Below, one piece after another: positions 39,210 to 48,774 of a stretch of DNA of 54,660 bases. Location of the stretch: assembly GCA_024710585.1 (NCBI GenBank), contig JANJUM010000130.1, forward strand, positions 1 to 54,660, read 5' to 3'. The translations under genes and the position numbers were made by a program. Under the pieces are notes generated by a model. The model saw only the letters and a program-made list of their open reading frames with translations, made no database searches and had not been told where the DNA came from. This DNA is from Desulforhopalus sp. GTDB lineage: Bacteria > Desulfobacterota > Desulfobulbia > Desulfobulbales > Desulfocapsaceae. The stretch's first letter is position 1. Every line of letters begins with the position of its first letter.

Positions 39210-40144
39210 CGAGGGCGCTGCTTCCTTGCCTGCGGTTGGCCAAGTTGCCGCTCTGCTTTCTTGTCGGCCTGTCGGCCTTGTTTGGCGCCATGGTTGCCGG
39301 AGGAACGCCCGGTAAGGAGACGATAGCCACCGTCTTCGGTGTTTTTCTCGCTGCCTGTGGCGCGGCAAGCCTCAATTCCCTGCAGGAAAAAGAACTCGAT
39401 GGCGCCATGCGCCGCACCCGGGAGCGGCCCTTGCCGCGAGGCGAGGTCAGTGCCCTCTTCGCCGGCGTGCAGGCCGGCCTTCTCCTCACCCTCGCCCTGG
39501 CACTGCTTTTAGCTGCAGGAACAGCGCCGACGACACTGCTCACCGCCACGGCGGTTTTGCTCTATAACGGGGTCTACACCCCCTTGAAGAGAACGACGTC
39601 CCTGGCCATCGTCCCCGGACTGCTTTCTGGCGCCCTGCCGGCCTATATCGGCTGGCTCGCCGGGGGCGGCGCGCCCCTGGCCTTTGCCGCCCTGCTGCTC
39701 TTCGCGCTGCTGGTCCTCTGGCAGGTTCCCCACGTTCACCTCATCCTGCTCGACAATAGCGAGGATTACCGCTGCGGCCAGCTGCCGACACTGTTGACCT
39801 GCCTGACCGCGCCAGGCCTGCACCGCCTGCTCCTGCCCTGGGTGGGGGGCCTGGTCTGCCTGATGATGATGTTCGCTGTCCTTCCTCTGGCCATGCCGAT
39901 CGCGTATCGCATCGCCATAGTGGCCAACGCCGTGCTGTTGCCGCTGGTCCTGCTGCCGCTGGCCGCCAGGGCGGCGCGGGAGGGAGGCTATCGCAGTCTC
40001 TTTCTTGTCCTCAATCTCTTTATTCTGCTGCACATGGGAGTGGTGGCGGCGGGGCGGGTAGCCGCGACGCCGCAGGCGGGGACAGCAATCTCGACAATGG
40101 AGGAAAGCATGGAAATCGACTGGGCCTATCTGCGCAAGAACTGA
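39185..40144 (+). CDS. ctaB: Protoheme IX farnesyltransferase-like UbiA prenyltransferase
   Basis: A 319-residue polytopic UbiA-family enzyme, probably making heme O for the oxidase. It has a divergent first motif (N-S-L-Q-E-K-E-L-D-G-A-M-R-R-T-R-E-R-P-L-P), then Y-T-P-L-K-R-T-T and W-Q-V-P-H-V-H. ATG 39185 overlaps subunit II by 25 bases behind AGGAGG. The last helix ends near V-V-A-A-G-R. There is no ordinary stop: the frame runs through the ATG of the next gene and ends only at TGA 40142-40144, which is also a candidate selenocysteine codon. Confidence 0.88.
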   Translation: MAGRGRQLTRALLPCLRLAKLPLCFLVGLSALFGAMVAGGTPGKETIATVFGVFLAACGAASLNSLQEKELDGAMRRTRERPLPRGEVSALFAGVQAGLLLTLALALLLAAGTAPTTLLTATAVLLYNGVYTPLKRTTSLAIVPGLLSGALPAYIGWLAGGGAPLAFAALLLFALLVLWQVPHVHLILLDNSEDYRCGQLPTLLTCLTAPGLHRLLLPWVGGLVCLMMMFAVLPLAMPIAYRIAIVANAVLLPLVLLPLAARAAREGGYRSLFLVLNLFILLHMGVVAAGRVAATPQAGTAISTMEESMEIDWAYLRKN

Positions 40145-40447
40145 GTGTCCTGCAACAACGCACGGGCTGCGTTGGGCGCCGGGCAGTGGCTCATCAAAGA
40201 GGAGGTCGACGCCAGGAAGACGGCCATCGACGCCGAGGAGGCCTGGCAGCTGCTGGCCGCAGCAGACCTGGTGGTGGCGGCGGCAGGGAAGAAGGTCCTT
40301 CGCCTCGTCCCCAAGGATATCGCCCGCGACGAGTTGCTGGCAAAGGTCATCGGCCCTTCCGGCAAACTCCGCGCGCCGACTCTGCGCATTGGCAGGACGT
40401 ACTACGTCGGCTTTCATCCCCAGGTCTATGGGGAGCTCAAGGCCTAA
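40109..40447 (+). CDS. Candidate selenoprotein, ArsC/glutaredoxin-like (UxxC)
   Basis: A predicted 112-residue thioredoxin-fold protein if TGA at 40142-40144 is read as selenocysteine: M-E-I-D-W-A-Y-L-R-K-N-U-V-S-C, a U12-x-x-C15 redox motif. The downstream part follows the ArsC-like family to the L-R-A-P-T-L-R-I-G ... V-G-F block. ATG 40109 has GGAGG at 40099-40103, five bases away, inside the ctaB frame. A SECIS-like hairpin follows the TGA. Without recoding the part after TGA has no good start, GTG 40145 being merely the next codon. Function is unknown; placement after the oxidase genes suggests a redox or assembly role. The call is inference from sequence. Confidence 0.72.
40156..40174 (+). 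promoter_or_regulatory. Candidate bacterial SECIS hairpin
   Basis: A perfect 7-bp stem CAACGCA / TGCGTTG with the loop CGGGC. Counting the T of TGA as 1, the loop spans positions 22-26; in E. coli fdhF the GGUC loop spans 22-25. G residues in the apical loop and this spacing fit SelB recognition. Confidence 0.6.
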
Positions 40448-40453
40448 ACAGAA

Positions 40454-40484
40454 AAGGGGGGAAAGGTTTTATCCTCTCCCCCTT
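40454..40484. terminator. Hairpin after the candidate selenoprotein
   Basis: AAGGGGG (40454-40460) pairs with CCCCCTT (40478-40484), with AGG/CCT in the inner part. No T-run follows. Confidence 0.4.
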
Positions 40485-40540
40485 GATGATCGGGCCGATG
40501 TTCCGTGGCCGCCGATTCATTGCAGAGCTGAAACAAGACA

Positions 40541-40569
40541 GCGGAGGCGGCCCGGCAGGCCACCTCCGC
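40541..40569 (-). terminator. Terminator of the rubredoxin gene
   Basis: GCGGAGG-C-GGCC / GGCC-A-CCTCCGC with a 5-base loop; on the minus strand TGTCTTGTTT follows. It lies 36 bases after the rubredoxin stop. Confidence 0.6.
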
Positions 40570-40604
40570 TGCTGTACATCGTGATTGTTTAGCGCCCGGT
40601 CAGC

Positions 40605-40763
40605 TTACTCGGCTTTCCAGAACGCTTCCTTCTCCGCGCCGCACAGGGGGCAGACCCAGCTCTCCGGCACGTCTTCCCAGGCCGTTCCCGCCGCTACGCC
40701 GTGATCGGGGTCGCCTTCTGCCGGGTCATAAATATAGCCGCACGGACATTCCCATTTCTGCAT
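40605..40763 (-). CDS. Rubredoxin with a C-x-C first knuckle
   Basis: A 52-residue rubredoxin: [14 protein letters not shown], a middle [11 protein letters not shown], then [11 protein letters not shown]. The Fe(SCys)4 ligands would be C6, C8, C38, C41. The first knuckle is C-x-C-G, one residue shorter than C-x-x-C-G. It could donate electrons to the desulfoferrodoxin at 33.9 kb. GGAGAGAG precedes ATG. A weak promoter (TTGAGT-17-TAAGGT, plus-strand span 40829-40857) overlaps the end of the next gene. Confidence 0.9.
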   Translation of the reverse strand: MQKWECPCGYIYDPAEGDPDHGVAAGTAWEDVPESWVCPLCGAEKEAFWKAE

Positions 40764-40853
40764 GACTCTCTCCTTTTGCTGAAGTTACAGTGTTGCAATA
40801 GTTCTCATCACCTGACAAGAATACCTTCACCTTACCAAGAGCAGCACAAAAAC

Positions 40854-42275
40854 TCAACGAATCGCGGCCCCCGGTGTGGCGCGGGCGATGATCGCCTTGG
40901 CCGGCAGCAGCGCCGTGGCCGTCGCCGAGACGATATTGCCGGCTACCCCGGGGCCGTCACCGGCAACGAACAGCCCGCGCAGCGAGGTCTCGAGGTTGCT
41001 GTCGGTGGTCACCTGGGTGGCGAAGAACTTGATCTCCGGGGCATAGAGCAAGGTCTCGTCGTTGGCCACGCCGGGGATGACCTGGTTGAGCTGATCCAGA
41101 CCATCGATGAGGTTGGTGAGGATGCGTTCCGGCAATGCCATGGCGATGTCGCCGCAGGTGACGCTTTTCAGAGTCGGTTAGATATAGCTGTTCTGGACGC
41201 GATTCCAGGTGGAGCGGCGGCCGCGCTTGAGGTCACCGTAGCGTTGCAGGATGGGTTTGCCGCCTCCGATCAGCGTCGCCAGCTTGCCGATGGACTCGCC
41301 GTAGGCCTGGTTGTCCTCCACCGGATCGGTGAGCACCACCTTGGAGAGGAAGGCAAAATTGGTGTTGCTGGACTTCTTGTCCATATAGGCGTGGCCGTTG
41401 ACGCAGACGAAGTTCTGATAGTTCTCGAGAGCCACATAGCCGCCGAGGTTGGTGCAGAAGGTCCGCGTCTGGTCGTCGTATTTCGAAGTGCGCACGAAGA
41501 AGGTAGGGTCGTAGATGACCGAGCAGAGATCCTGCATGATCTCGTTGTGGACCTCGACGCGCACCCCCACCTCGATGCCGCGCTGCGACACTTCGATATC
41601 GTGCTGGCGGGCGATGGCGGCCATCCACTCCGCCCCGACGCGGCCGGGGGCGAGGATGACCTGCGGGGCGAAGTAGTCGGCGCGGCTGGTGCGCACCCCC
41701 TGCACCGCGCCCCGGTCGACGAGGAGTTCGCGCACCTCCTCGGAGTGGTGAAAGGCCACGCCGCGGTCGGCGATATAATCGGCCATCCTGGCGATATGGT
41801 TGGGGAGATTGTCGCTGCCGAGGTGCTTCTGCTTGATGATGAGCAGGTCGATGCCCTGCTTGCGGGCCTCCTTGCGGATGGTGTGCGCCTTGTCCATGTC
41901 GGTGGGGAAGACCTTGCCGTCCATGCCGAAGCGGTTGAAGATGGCCTCGGTCTCGTCGATCAGCGCCATGGCGGCGGAGACATCGAGAAACTGGGTGAGG
42001 TCGGTCTTGCCAAGCTTATGGATGAAGTTGAGCTTGCCGTCGGAAAAGAGCCCGGCGCCGCCAATGCCGCAGAGGATGTTGCAGGGGCGGCATTTGATGC
42101 AGCCGCCGTCCTTGATCGGGCATTTGCGCTTGAGCGAGGCCTTGCCCTTTTCGATGAGCAGCACCTTGAGGTTCGAGTGCTCTGAGAGGTAATAGGCGGC
42201 AAAGAGTCCGGCGGGGCCGCCGCCGACGATGATGACGTCGTAGGTGTTGGATTTTTTCGGGGTCACGGTGTTCAC
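40854..42275 (-). pseudogene. FAD-dependent dehydrogenase interrupted by an in-frame TAA
   Basis: A two-dinucleotide-binding flavoprotein of the COG2509 kind. G-G-G-P-A-G-L-F-A-A is the FAD motif, and Cys-rich K-C-P-I-K-D-G-G-C-I-K-C-R-P-C-N-I-L-C-G follows. The frame stops at TAA 41180-41178 after V-Q-N-S-Y-I; the same frame resumes with P-T-L-K-S-V-T and keeps the family C-terminus (G-L-F-V-A-G-D-G-P-G-V-A-G-N-I). A single substitution would restore it, so it is a recent nonsense mutation or a sequence error. The start is probably GTG 42275; no clear ribosome binding site. Confidence 0.8.
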
Positions 42276-42288
42276 GGCTGAGGTGATG

Positions 42289-42313
42289 GCGGGGGCCTGG
42301 CAAGGGCCCCCGC
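42289..42313. terminator. Strong hairpin between recA and the flavoprotein gene
   Basis: A perfect 9-bp inverted repeat GCGGGGGCC / GGCCCCCGC with a 7-base loop, without a T-run, 29 bases after the recA stop on the minus strand. It may end or slow recA transcription. Confidence 0.5.
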
Positions 42314-42342
42314 CGCGATAGGGGTGACGGGGCGGGCTGGGC

Positions 42343-43389
<1,047 letters not shown>

Positions 43390-43511
43390 GATGATCTCCA
43401 AAGGTGAAGGTGGTTGCCTGGATGGTTCGTTTACGTGGCGCCGTCACTATACCATGGCGGAGCCAGAAAACATGTACGTCGCTGCCCGGAGGGGGCAATT
43501 TGTGGCGAGGG

Positions 43512-44759
43512 TCACGCCCCCGCCTGCTGCAGCAGGTACTTGCGTACCAGGTCGAGGCCGCTCAAGGCGGTGAGTTCGCGTACCTGCTGGCGGTCGCCGC
43601 GGAAGAGGAACTTGGTGCCCCACTGCTCCTCGGCGGTGGCGATGGCGATATAGACCGTGCCCACCGGCTTGTCGTCGCTGCCGCCCCCTGGCCCGGCGAT
43701 GCCGGTGACGGCAAGGCCGATGTCGGCGCCGCTCAGCGTTCTCACCCCCCTGGCCATGGCCTCGGCGACCTCGCGGCTGACCGCGCCATGGGCGGCGATC
43801 AGCTCCGGGGCCACGCCGAGGAAACCGCTCTTCATCTCGTTGGCATAGGCGACGACGCCGCCGAGAAAATATTGCGAGCTGCCCGGGGTATCGGTGACCT
43901 TGGCGGCAATCAGCCCGCCGGTGCAGGATTCGGCCACCGCCAGGCGCAGGCCGCGGTCGCCGAGGAGCCGGCCGGTGACCATGGCCATGTTGTCGCCGTC
44001 GTGGCCATAGATGGCGTCGCCGAGCACGGTGGTAATGGCGTGGCAGGATGACTTGAAGAGCCGCTCGGCATTGTTGGTCTCCTTGTCGCGCACGGTGAGG
44101 CTGAGGTGGACTTCAGGGAAGACCGGGTAATAGCCAATATGGGCGTCGGCGCTGAGGTCGAGGGTGTTGATGCGGCGGTTGACCTCGGTTTCCGGCAGGT
44201 TGAAGATGCGGAAGACGCGCTGGTAGGTGGTCAGCCGATGGTCCTTCTGCCAGGCGGACAGTTTGGGCAGCACCTGCTCGACGAGGAGCCGCCGCATCTG
44301 GCTGGGAATGCCGGGCAGGAAGAAGATCGGCTTGTCGTCGTGCACCAGCAGGTAGCCGGCCATACGCGACTGCGGGCTGAGGGCTTCCGCCCCCGAAGGC
44401 AGCCAGGCGAGCTTTTCCAGCTGGCTCACCGGGGTGTTGGTGATCTCGTCGAGGTGGCTGCGGATGTTGGCGAGGATCTCGTAGTTGGGCATGGTCGGCC
44501 GGTTGAGGGCCTTGGATACCGCCTCGTTGGTGAGGTCGTCGTCGGTGGTGCCGAGTCCGCCGGTGACGAGCACCGCGTCGGCTCTGCCCAAGGCCTGTTT
44601 GAGGGCTTCGCCGATGAGGTTGGGGGCGTCGCCGATGGTGTTCATGCCATAGATCTCATAGCCAGCCTCGAAGAGGTTCCGTGCTGCGAAGCTGCTGGTG
44701 GTGTTGAGGATTCTCCCCGAGGTGAGTTCGTTGCCGATGGCGATGATCTCGATCTTCAT
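43512..44759 (-). CDS. cinA: CinA-family protein (competence/damage-inducible)
   Basis: A 415-residue two-domain protein. The N-terminal MoCF/COG1058 domain (E-I-I-A-I-G-N-E-L-T-S-G, V-T-G-G-L-G-T-T-D-D-D) is linked to NMN deamidase-like C-terminal domain (A-E-S-C-T-G-G-L-I, V-T-G-I-A-G-P-G-G). The family hydrolyses ADP-ribose or deamidates NMN. Its ATG overlaps the mtaB stop by four bases. Its position next to recA is a common arrangement. Confidence 0.93.
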   Translation of the reverse strand: MKIEIIAIGNELTSGRILNTTSSFAARNLFEAGYEIYGMNTIGDAPNLIGEALKQALGRADAVLVTGGLGTTDDDLTNEAVSKALNRPTMPNYEILANIRSHLDEITNTPVSQLEKLAWLPSGAEALSPQSRMAGYLLVHDDKPIFFLPGIPSQMRRLLVEQVLPKLSAWQKDHRLTTYQRVFRIFNLPETEVNRRINTLDLSADAHIGYYPVFPEVHLSLTVRDKETNNAERLFKSSCHAITTVLGDAIYGHDGDNMAMVTGRLLGDRGLRLAVAESCTGGLIAAKVTDTPGSSQYFLGGVVAYANEMKSGFLGVAPELIAAHGAVSREVAEAMARGVRTLSGADIGLAVTGIAGPGGGSDDKPVGTVYIAIATAEEQWGTKFLFRGDRQQVRELTALSGLDLVRKYLLQQAGA

Positions 44760-46063
44760 TGCTGCGCGATCTCCCCTAGAAGGTGGTCGTTGCCTTCGCC
44801 GCACAGCCGTACCGGGAGGATCTCGCCAAGGTGGCGAGCCTCGCCGGGGAAGTGCACGAGGATATAGTTGTCGGTGAAGCCGTGCAGGAAGCCGTTGCCG
44901 TCGTCGCCCTCCACCAGCACCTTGCGGGTGGTGCCGAGGAAGCGCCGCGCGAAGGCCCGCTTCTTTTCTTCGCCCAGCGCCAGCAGCACGGCGACGCGGC
45001 GTGCCTTCTCGGCGGCTGGCACCTGGTCGGGAAAGCCGGCCGCCCTGGTGCCGGGCCGCATCGAGTAGGGAAAGACGTGGAGGTAGGTACAGGGCAGGGT
45101 GGAGAGAAAGTTGCGGCACTCCTCGAAGTGGCCTTCCGTTTCGCCGGGAAAGCCGACAAGCACGTCGACGCCGACTGCCAGGTCGGGCACCGCTTCCAGG
45201 CAGGAGGCGATGGTCGCGGCGAACTGGGTGGTGCTGTACCGGCGGTTCATGCGTTCGAGGATATGGTCGCTGCCGCTCTGCAGGGGGATGTGCAGATGCG
45301 GGCGGATGTTGTCGCGACCGGCAATGAGGCGCAGCAGGACGGTGTCGATCTCCATCGGTTCCAGCGAGCTGAGTCGGAAGCCAACCTCGGGAATGGCCAG
45401 GCTGAGCAGGTCGAGCAGCCCGCCGAGGCTCTCCGCCGGTTGCAGATCCTTGCCGTAGTTGCCGAGGTGGATGCCGGTGAGGACGATCTCGCGGTGCCCG
45501 CTGGCGGCGAAGAGGCGGGCCTGCTGTAGGGCCTCCTGCGGCGGCAGGCTGCGATTCGGGCCACGGGTATAGGGGACGATGCAGTAGCTGCAGAAGCTTT
45601 CGCAGCCATCCTGGACGCGCAGGTAGGCGCGGCAGCGCTCGCCGAAGTGCTTCAGCGGCAGGCGGCAGATGGTTTTGGCGGCGCGGATGTCGTGCAGGTG
45701 CAGGGCTGGCGAGTCCTCGCCCTCGAGAGCGAGAGAAACCAGCCGGTCCTTGACGGCGTTGCCGACCACCAGCAGGCTGCGCCCGGCGAGGCGTTCATCC
45801 TGCACCAGGCGTCGCCCTTCCAGCTCGGCGTAGCAGCCGCAGACGACGATCTTCGCGCGTGGGTGGCGGCGCAGCAGGCGGAGGACGAGACGCCGCGACT
45901 GCGCCCCCGCCGAGGCGGTGACGGCACAGGTGTTGACGACGACGATGTCGGCATCGTCGCAGGTGGACACGGCGAGGCCGTGCTCTTCGAACGCGCTTTT
46001 GAAGGCCGCCGACTCGAACTGGTTGACCTTGCAGCCGAGGGTGCTGATGACCACTGTTTTCAT
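44756..46063 (-). CDS. mtaB: tRNA t6A37 methylthiotransferase MtaB
   Basis: A 435-residue methylthiotransferase that turns t6A37 into ms2t6A37. The N-terminal UPF0004 domain has three Cys (L-G-C-K-V-N, N-T-C-A-V-T, C-G-C-Y), the radical SAM domain has C-x3-C-x2-C in F-C-S-Y-C with E-S before it, and a C-terminal TRAM domain binds tRNA. It overlaps mnmA upstream and cinA downstream by ATGA, so the three are co-translated. Confidence 0.93.
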   Translation of the reverse strand: MKTVVISTLGCKVNQFESAAFKSAFEEHGLAVSTCDDADIVVVNTCAVTASAGAQSRRLVLRLLRRHPRAKIVVCGCYAELEGRRLVQDERLAGRSLLVVGNAVKDRLVSLALEGEDSPALHLHDIRAAKTICRLPLKHFGERCRAYLRVQDGCESFCSYCIVPYTRGPNRSLPPQEALQQARLFAASGHREIVLTGIHLGNYGKDLQPAESLGGLLDLLSLAIPEVGFRLSSLEPMEIDTVLLRLIAGRDNIRPHLHIPLQSGSDHILERMNRRYSTTQFAATIASCLEAVPDLAVGVDVLVGFPGETEGHFEECRNFLSTLPCTYLHVFPYSMRPGTRAAGFPDQVPAAEKARRVAVLLALGEEKKRAFARRFLGTTRKVLVEGDDGNGFLHGFTDNYILVHFPGEARHLGEILPVRLCGEGNDHLLGEIAQQ

Positions 46064-47109
46064 GGCTGCGTCGCCGCTCCGACGATGACCGCCGAACCGA
46101 GCAGCTCGTCGCCATCGTAGACCACCGCGTACTGGCCGGGGGTGACGGCGCGCTGGGGCTCGCTGAAACGGATGCCGCCCCCGGCCTCGGCAGGCTGCAG
46201 CACGGCCTCGGCGCCCTTATGGGTCGAGCGGATGCACACCGTCAGCAGGCGTCCCTCAGGCGGCGGCGTCCCTGCGAGCCAGTGCCAGTCGCGCACCCTG
46301 ACCAGGTCGCTGTACAGTTCGCGCTCCTCGCCGACCACCACGGTGTTGGTCGCAGGGTGCAGGGCGATGACATAGAGGGGGTAGGGGGCGGCGAGTCCCA
46401 GGCCGCGCCGCTGGCCGATGGTGTGCCGGAAAAGGCCGCGATGGCGGCCAAGCACTCTCCCGGAAGTGTCGACGATCGGGCCACCGGCCGGATCGGCGCC
46501 ATAGCGCCTGGCGAGGAAATCGCCGAGCTCGCCGGGGTCGAGAAAGCAGACGTCCTGGCTCTCCAGCCCGCGAAAATCGCTGAAGCCGTGCTCTTCCACC
46601 AATCGGTAGGTCTCTTCCTTGTCCTGATCACCGAGGGGGAAGAGAGTACGTGCCAGCTGCTCGGCGCACAGGCGGGAGAGAAAATAGCTCTGGTCTTTGC
46701 GCCGGTCGGCGCCGCGAAAAAGGCGCGGCCGCGGGCCGTCGTGCACCAGGCGCGCGTAGTGGCCGGTGGCCATGGCGGCAAGGCCTTGGGCGAGGACCCT
46801 GTCCTGCAGCAGGCCGAACTTGATGGTCGGGTTGCAGATCATGCAGGGATTGGGGGTCTTCCCGGAAAAATACTCGGCAGTAAAGGGGGAAAGAACGAAT
46901 TCCTCGAATTGTTCGGAAAGATCGATGACGTGCAGCGGGAGGTCGAGGTTCCGGGCAAGACGGCGCACCCGCTCTTCCTGCTCGGCGCCGCGGCGATGCG
47001 GCAGGCGCATGAAGAAGCCTTCGACGCGGTGCCTGCGGGAGAGGATCAGGGCGCTGGCGGTGGAGTCGACGCCGCCGCTCATCGCTATGCCGATGGATGA
47101 CTCTTTCAC
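46060..47109 (-). CDS. mnmA: tRNA 2-thiouridylase MnmA
   Basis: A 349-residue PP-loop ATPase that thiolates U34 of tRNA-Lys, -Glu and -Gln. The P-loop S-G-G-V-D-S is at residues 11-16; the nucleophilic Cys is in N-P-C-M-I-C-N and the persulfide Cys in S-Q-D-V-C-F. T-G-H-Y-A-R and I-G-Q-R-R-G-L-G are standard. It heads mnmA-mtaB-cinA, so tRNA thiolation enzymes are grouped. It is divergent from the U32 gene with a 161-base gap. Confidence 0.95.
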   Translation of the reverse strand: MKESSIGIAMSGGVDSTASALILSRRHRVEGFFMRLPHRRGAEQEERVRRLARNLDLPLHVIDLSEQFEEFVLSPFTAEYFSGKTPNPCMICNPTIKFGLLQDRVLAQGLAAMATGHYARLVHDGPRPRLFRGADRRKDQSYFLSRLCAEQLARTLFPLGDQDKEETYRLVEEHGFSDFRGLESQDVCFLDPGELGDFLARRYGADPAGGPIVDTSGRVLGRHRGLFRHTIGQRRGLGLAAPYPLYVIALHPATNTVVVGEERELYSDLVRVRDWHWLAGTPPPEGRLLTVCIRSTHKGAEAVLQPAEAGGGIRFSEPQRAVTPGQYAVVYDGDELLGSAVIVGAATQP

Positions 47110-47270
47110 TCTCGCTGTTGCAATCCCGAGTCGCTTGCTCTATGAAGGGGGTTGAAAAATGGGCGGCCGACACCCGGCTCATCGCCGTTTTCGGTCCCGC
47201 CGCTGGCGGGCTGCGCTGTCGATGGCGGCAGGGACGCCGCCGTGCACGTGCCCCTTTACCATACAATACC

Positions 47271-48563
47271 ATGGACGACAATGAAAGCGGCAAGGCTTTG
47301 CCGCCGTACATCCCCGAGCTCCTCGCCCCCGCCGGGACCTTCGCCAAGCTGATCACCGCCATCCACTATGGCGCCGACGCCGTCTACCTCAGTGGCAAGC
47401 GTTTTGGCCTCCGCGAGAAGGCGGGCAACTTTGCCGAGGAGGAGATCGCCCGGGCGGTCGACCATGCCAGGGCAAGAGGCGTCAAAGTCTACGTCACCGT
47501 CAATATCTTCGCCCATCACGACGATATCGAGCTGCTGCCACCCTATCTGCTGCGGCTGGCCGACCTGGGCGTCGACGGGCTGATCGTCGCCGACCCCGGC
47601 GTGCTCGCCCTGGCCCGCGACACCGTGCCGAACCTCTCCCTGCATCTCTCTACCCAGGCCAATGTCACCAACAGCCGCGCCGCCCGCTTCTGGGCCACCC
47701 AGGGGGTGAGCCGCATCAATCCGGCGCGGGAGCTGTCCCTGGAAGAGCTGCGCCTCCTGCGGGCCGGCACGGATGCGGAGCTCGAGGTCTTCGTCCATGG
47801 CGCCCTGTGTATCTCCTATTCCGGGCGCTGCCTGCTGTCGAGCTACATGACGGGTCGCGACGCCAATCGCGGCCATTGTGCCCACCCCTGCCGCTACCGC
47901 TATCAATTGGTCGAGGAGACCCGCCCGGGAGAGTATTTCCCGGTGGAGGAGGACAGTCGCGGCACCTATATCTTCAACTCCAAGGACCTCTGCCTGCTCG
48001 ATCGGCTGCCGCAGCTGGTCGCCCTCGGTGTCGACGCCCTGAAGATTGAGGGTCGCATGAAGTCTCTCTTCTATGTTGGCGGAGTGGTGCGCGTTTATCG
48101 CGCTGCGCTAGACTATCTCGCCACGCTTCCCGCACAGGCCTGGCGCGATCCGGCGGCCATCATCTTGCCAGAGGAGTTCGCAGCGGAAATCGCCCGCATC
48201 GGCACCCGCGGCCTGTCGCGCAACTTTTTCGATGGCCCGCCCGGCGCAGGGGAAATGATCTATGACAGCCCGCGCCATGGGCAGAGCTATGAACCGGTGG
48301 CGGTGGTTGTCGAGACCGGGGCAGGGGCGGTGACGGTCGAGTTCCGCAATCAGGTGTGCCTCGGCGAGGAAGTGGAATATATGGAACGCGGTCTTGCCGT
48401 GCAGCGCGTGGTGCTGACCGCCATGGCCAGCGAGGAGGGCGGGGCGGTAACCCAGGCCAACCCGGGCAACCGCCTCAAGGTGGTCACCGAGCCTCCGCTT
48501 ATCGGGGTGGAGGTCGATGCCCTGCTGCGGCGGAGGAAGAGAGCGAAGCCTCACGGTGATTGA
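47271..48563 (+). CDS. Peptidase U32 family protein
   Basis: A 430-residue U32 protein. The family signature E-L-E-V-F-V-H-G-A-L-C-I-S-Y-S-G-R-C is present, followed by cysteines in R-G-H-C-A-H-P-C-R-Y. Members now known mostly include RlhA/TrhP-type RNA hydroxylases acting with prephenate rather than proteases, so either role is possible. ATG 47271 is chosen because I-P-E-L-L-A-P-A-G starts shortly after it; the frame is open before. It lies opposite mnmA. Confidence 0.88.
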   Translation: MDDNESGKALPPYIPELLAPAGTFAKLITAIHYGADAVYLSGKRFGLREKAGNFAEEEIARAVDHARARGVKVYVTVNIFAHHDDIELLPPYLLRLADLGVDGLIVADPGVLALARDTVPNLSLHLSTQANVTNSRAARFWATQGVSRINPARELSLEELRLLRAGTDAELEVFVHGALCISYSGRCLLSSYMTGRDANRGHCAHPCRYRYQLVEETRPGEYFPVEEDSRGTYIFNSKDLCLLDRLPQLVALGVDALKIEGRMKSLFYVGGVVRVYRAALDYLATLPAQAWRDPAAIILPEEFAAEIARIGTRGLSRNFFDGPPGAGEMIYDSPRHGQSYEPVAVVVETGAGAVTVEFRNQVCLGEEVEYMERGLAVQRVVLTAMASEEGGAVTQANPGNRLKVVTEPPLIGVEVDALLRRRKRAKPHGD

Positions 48564-48774
48564 GCCTGGCCGGATGCCGTGACCGATCCTGAAGTGGCCT
48601 ATGGCGAGGCTGGCCACTGGCACCGGTCGATGCGCGGGGGCTTCGGTCTGGCGAGAGCGCCTTTGCCGCCGGCGGCAAGGTGGACGAAAATTCCATGCGT
48701 TCCCGTGCAAAGCGGTGTATTCTTCCCCTTCTTTTTATGGTGCCGCGAGGCGAAAAGAGGGTAAGGAGCTGTCG

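Noticed and set aside
40145-40447. Independent gene starting at GTG 40145
   Set aside because: GTG directly follows the TGA, has no separate ribosome binding site, and would leave the domain without its first strand and the residues before the redox motif.
41178-41180. Recoding of the TAA in the flavoprotein gene
   Set aside because: TAA has no known programmed sense recoding in bacteria, and it is not at a Cys position or followed by a SECIS-like hairpin I could see.
40701-42185. 494-codon plus-strand frame
   Set aside because: Antisense to the rubredoxin and flavoprotein; no family resemblance.
43402-43511. LexA box upstream of recA
   Set aside because: A TATAGT -10 is visible, but I found no convincing LexA dyad of the known proteobacterial types; ACGTACATGT is too short to claim.
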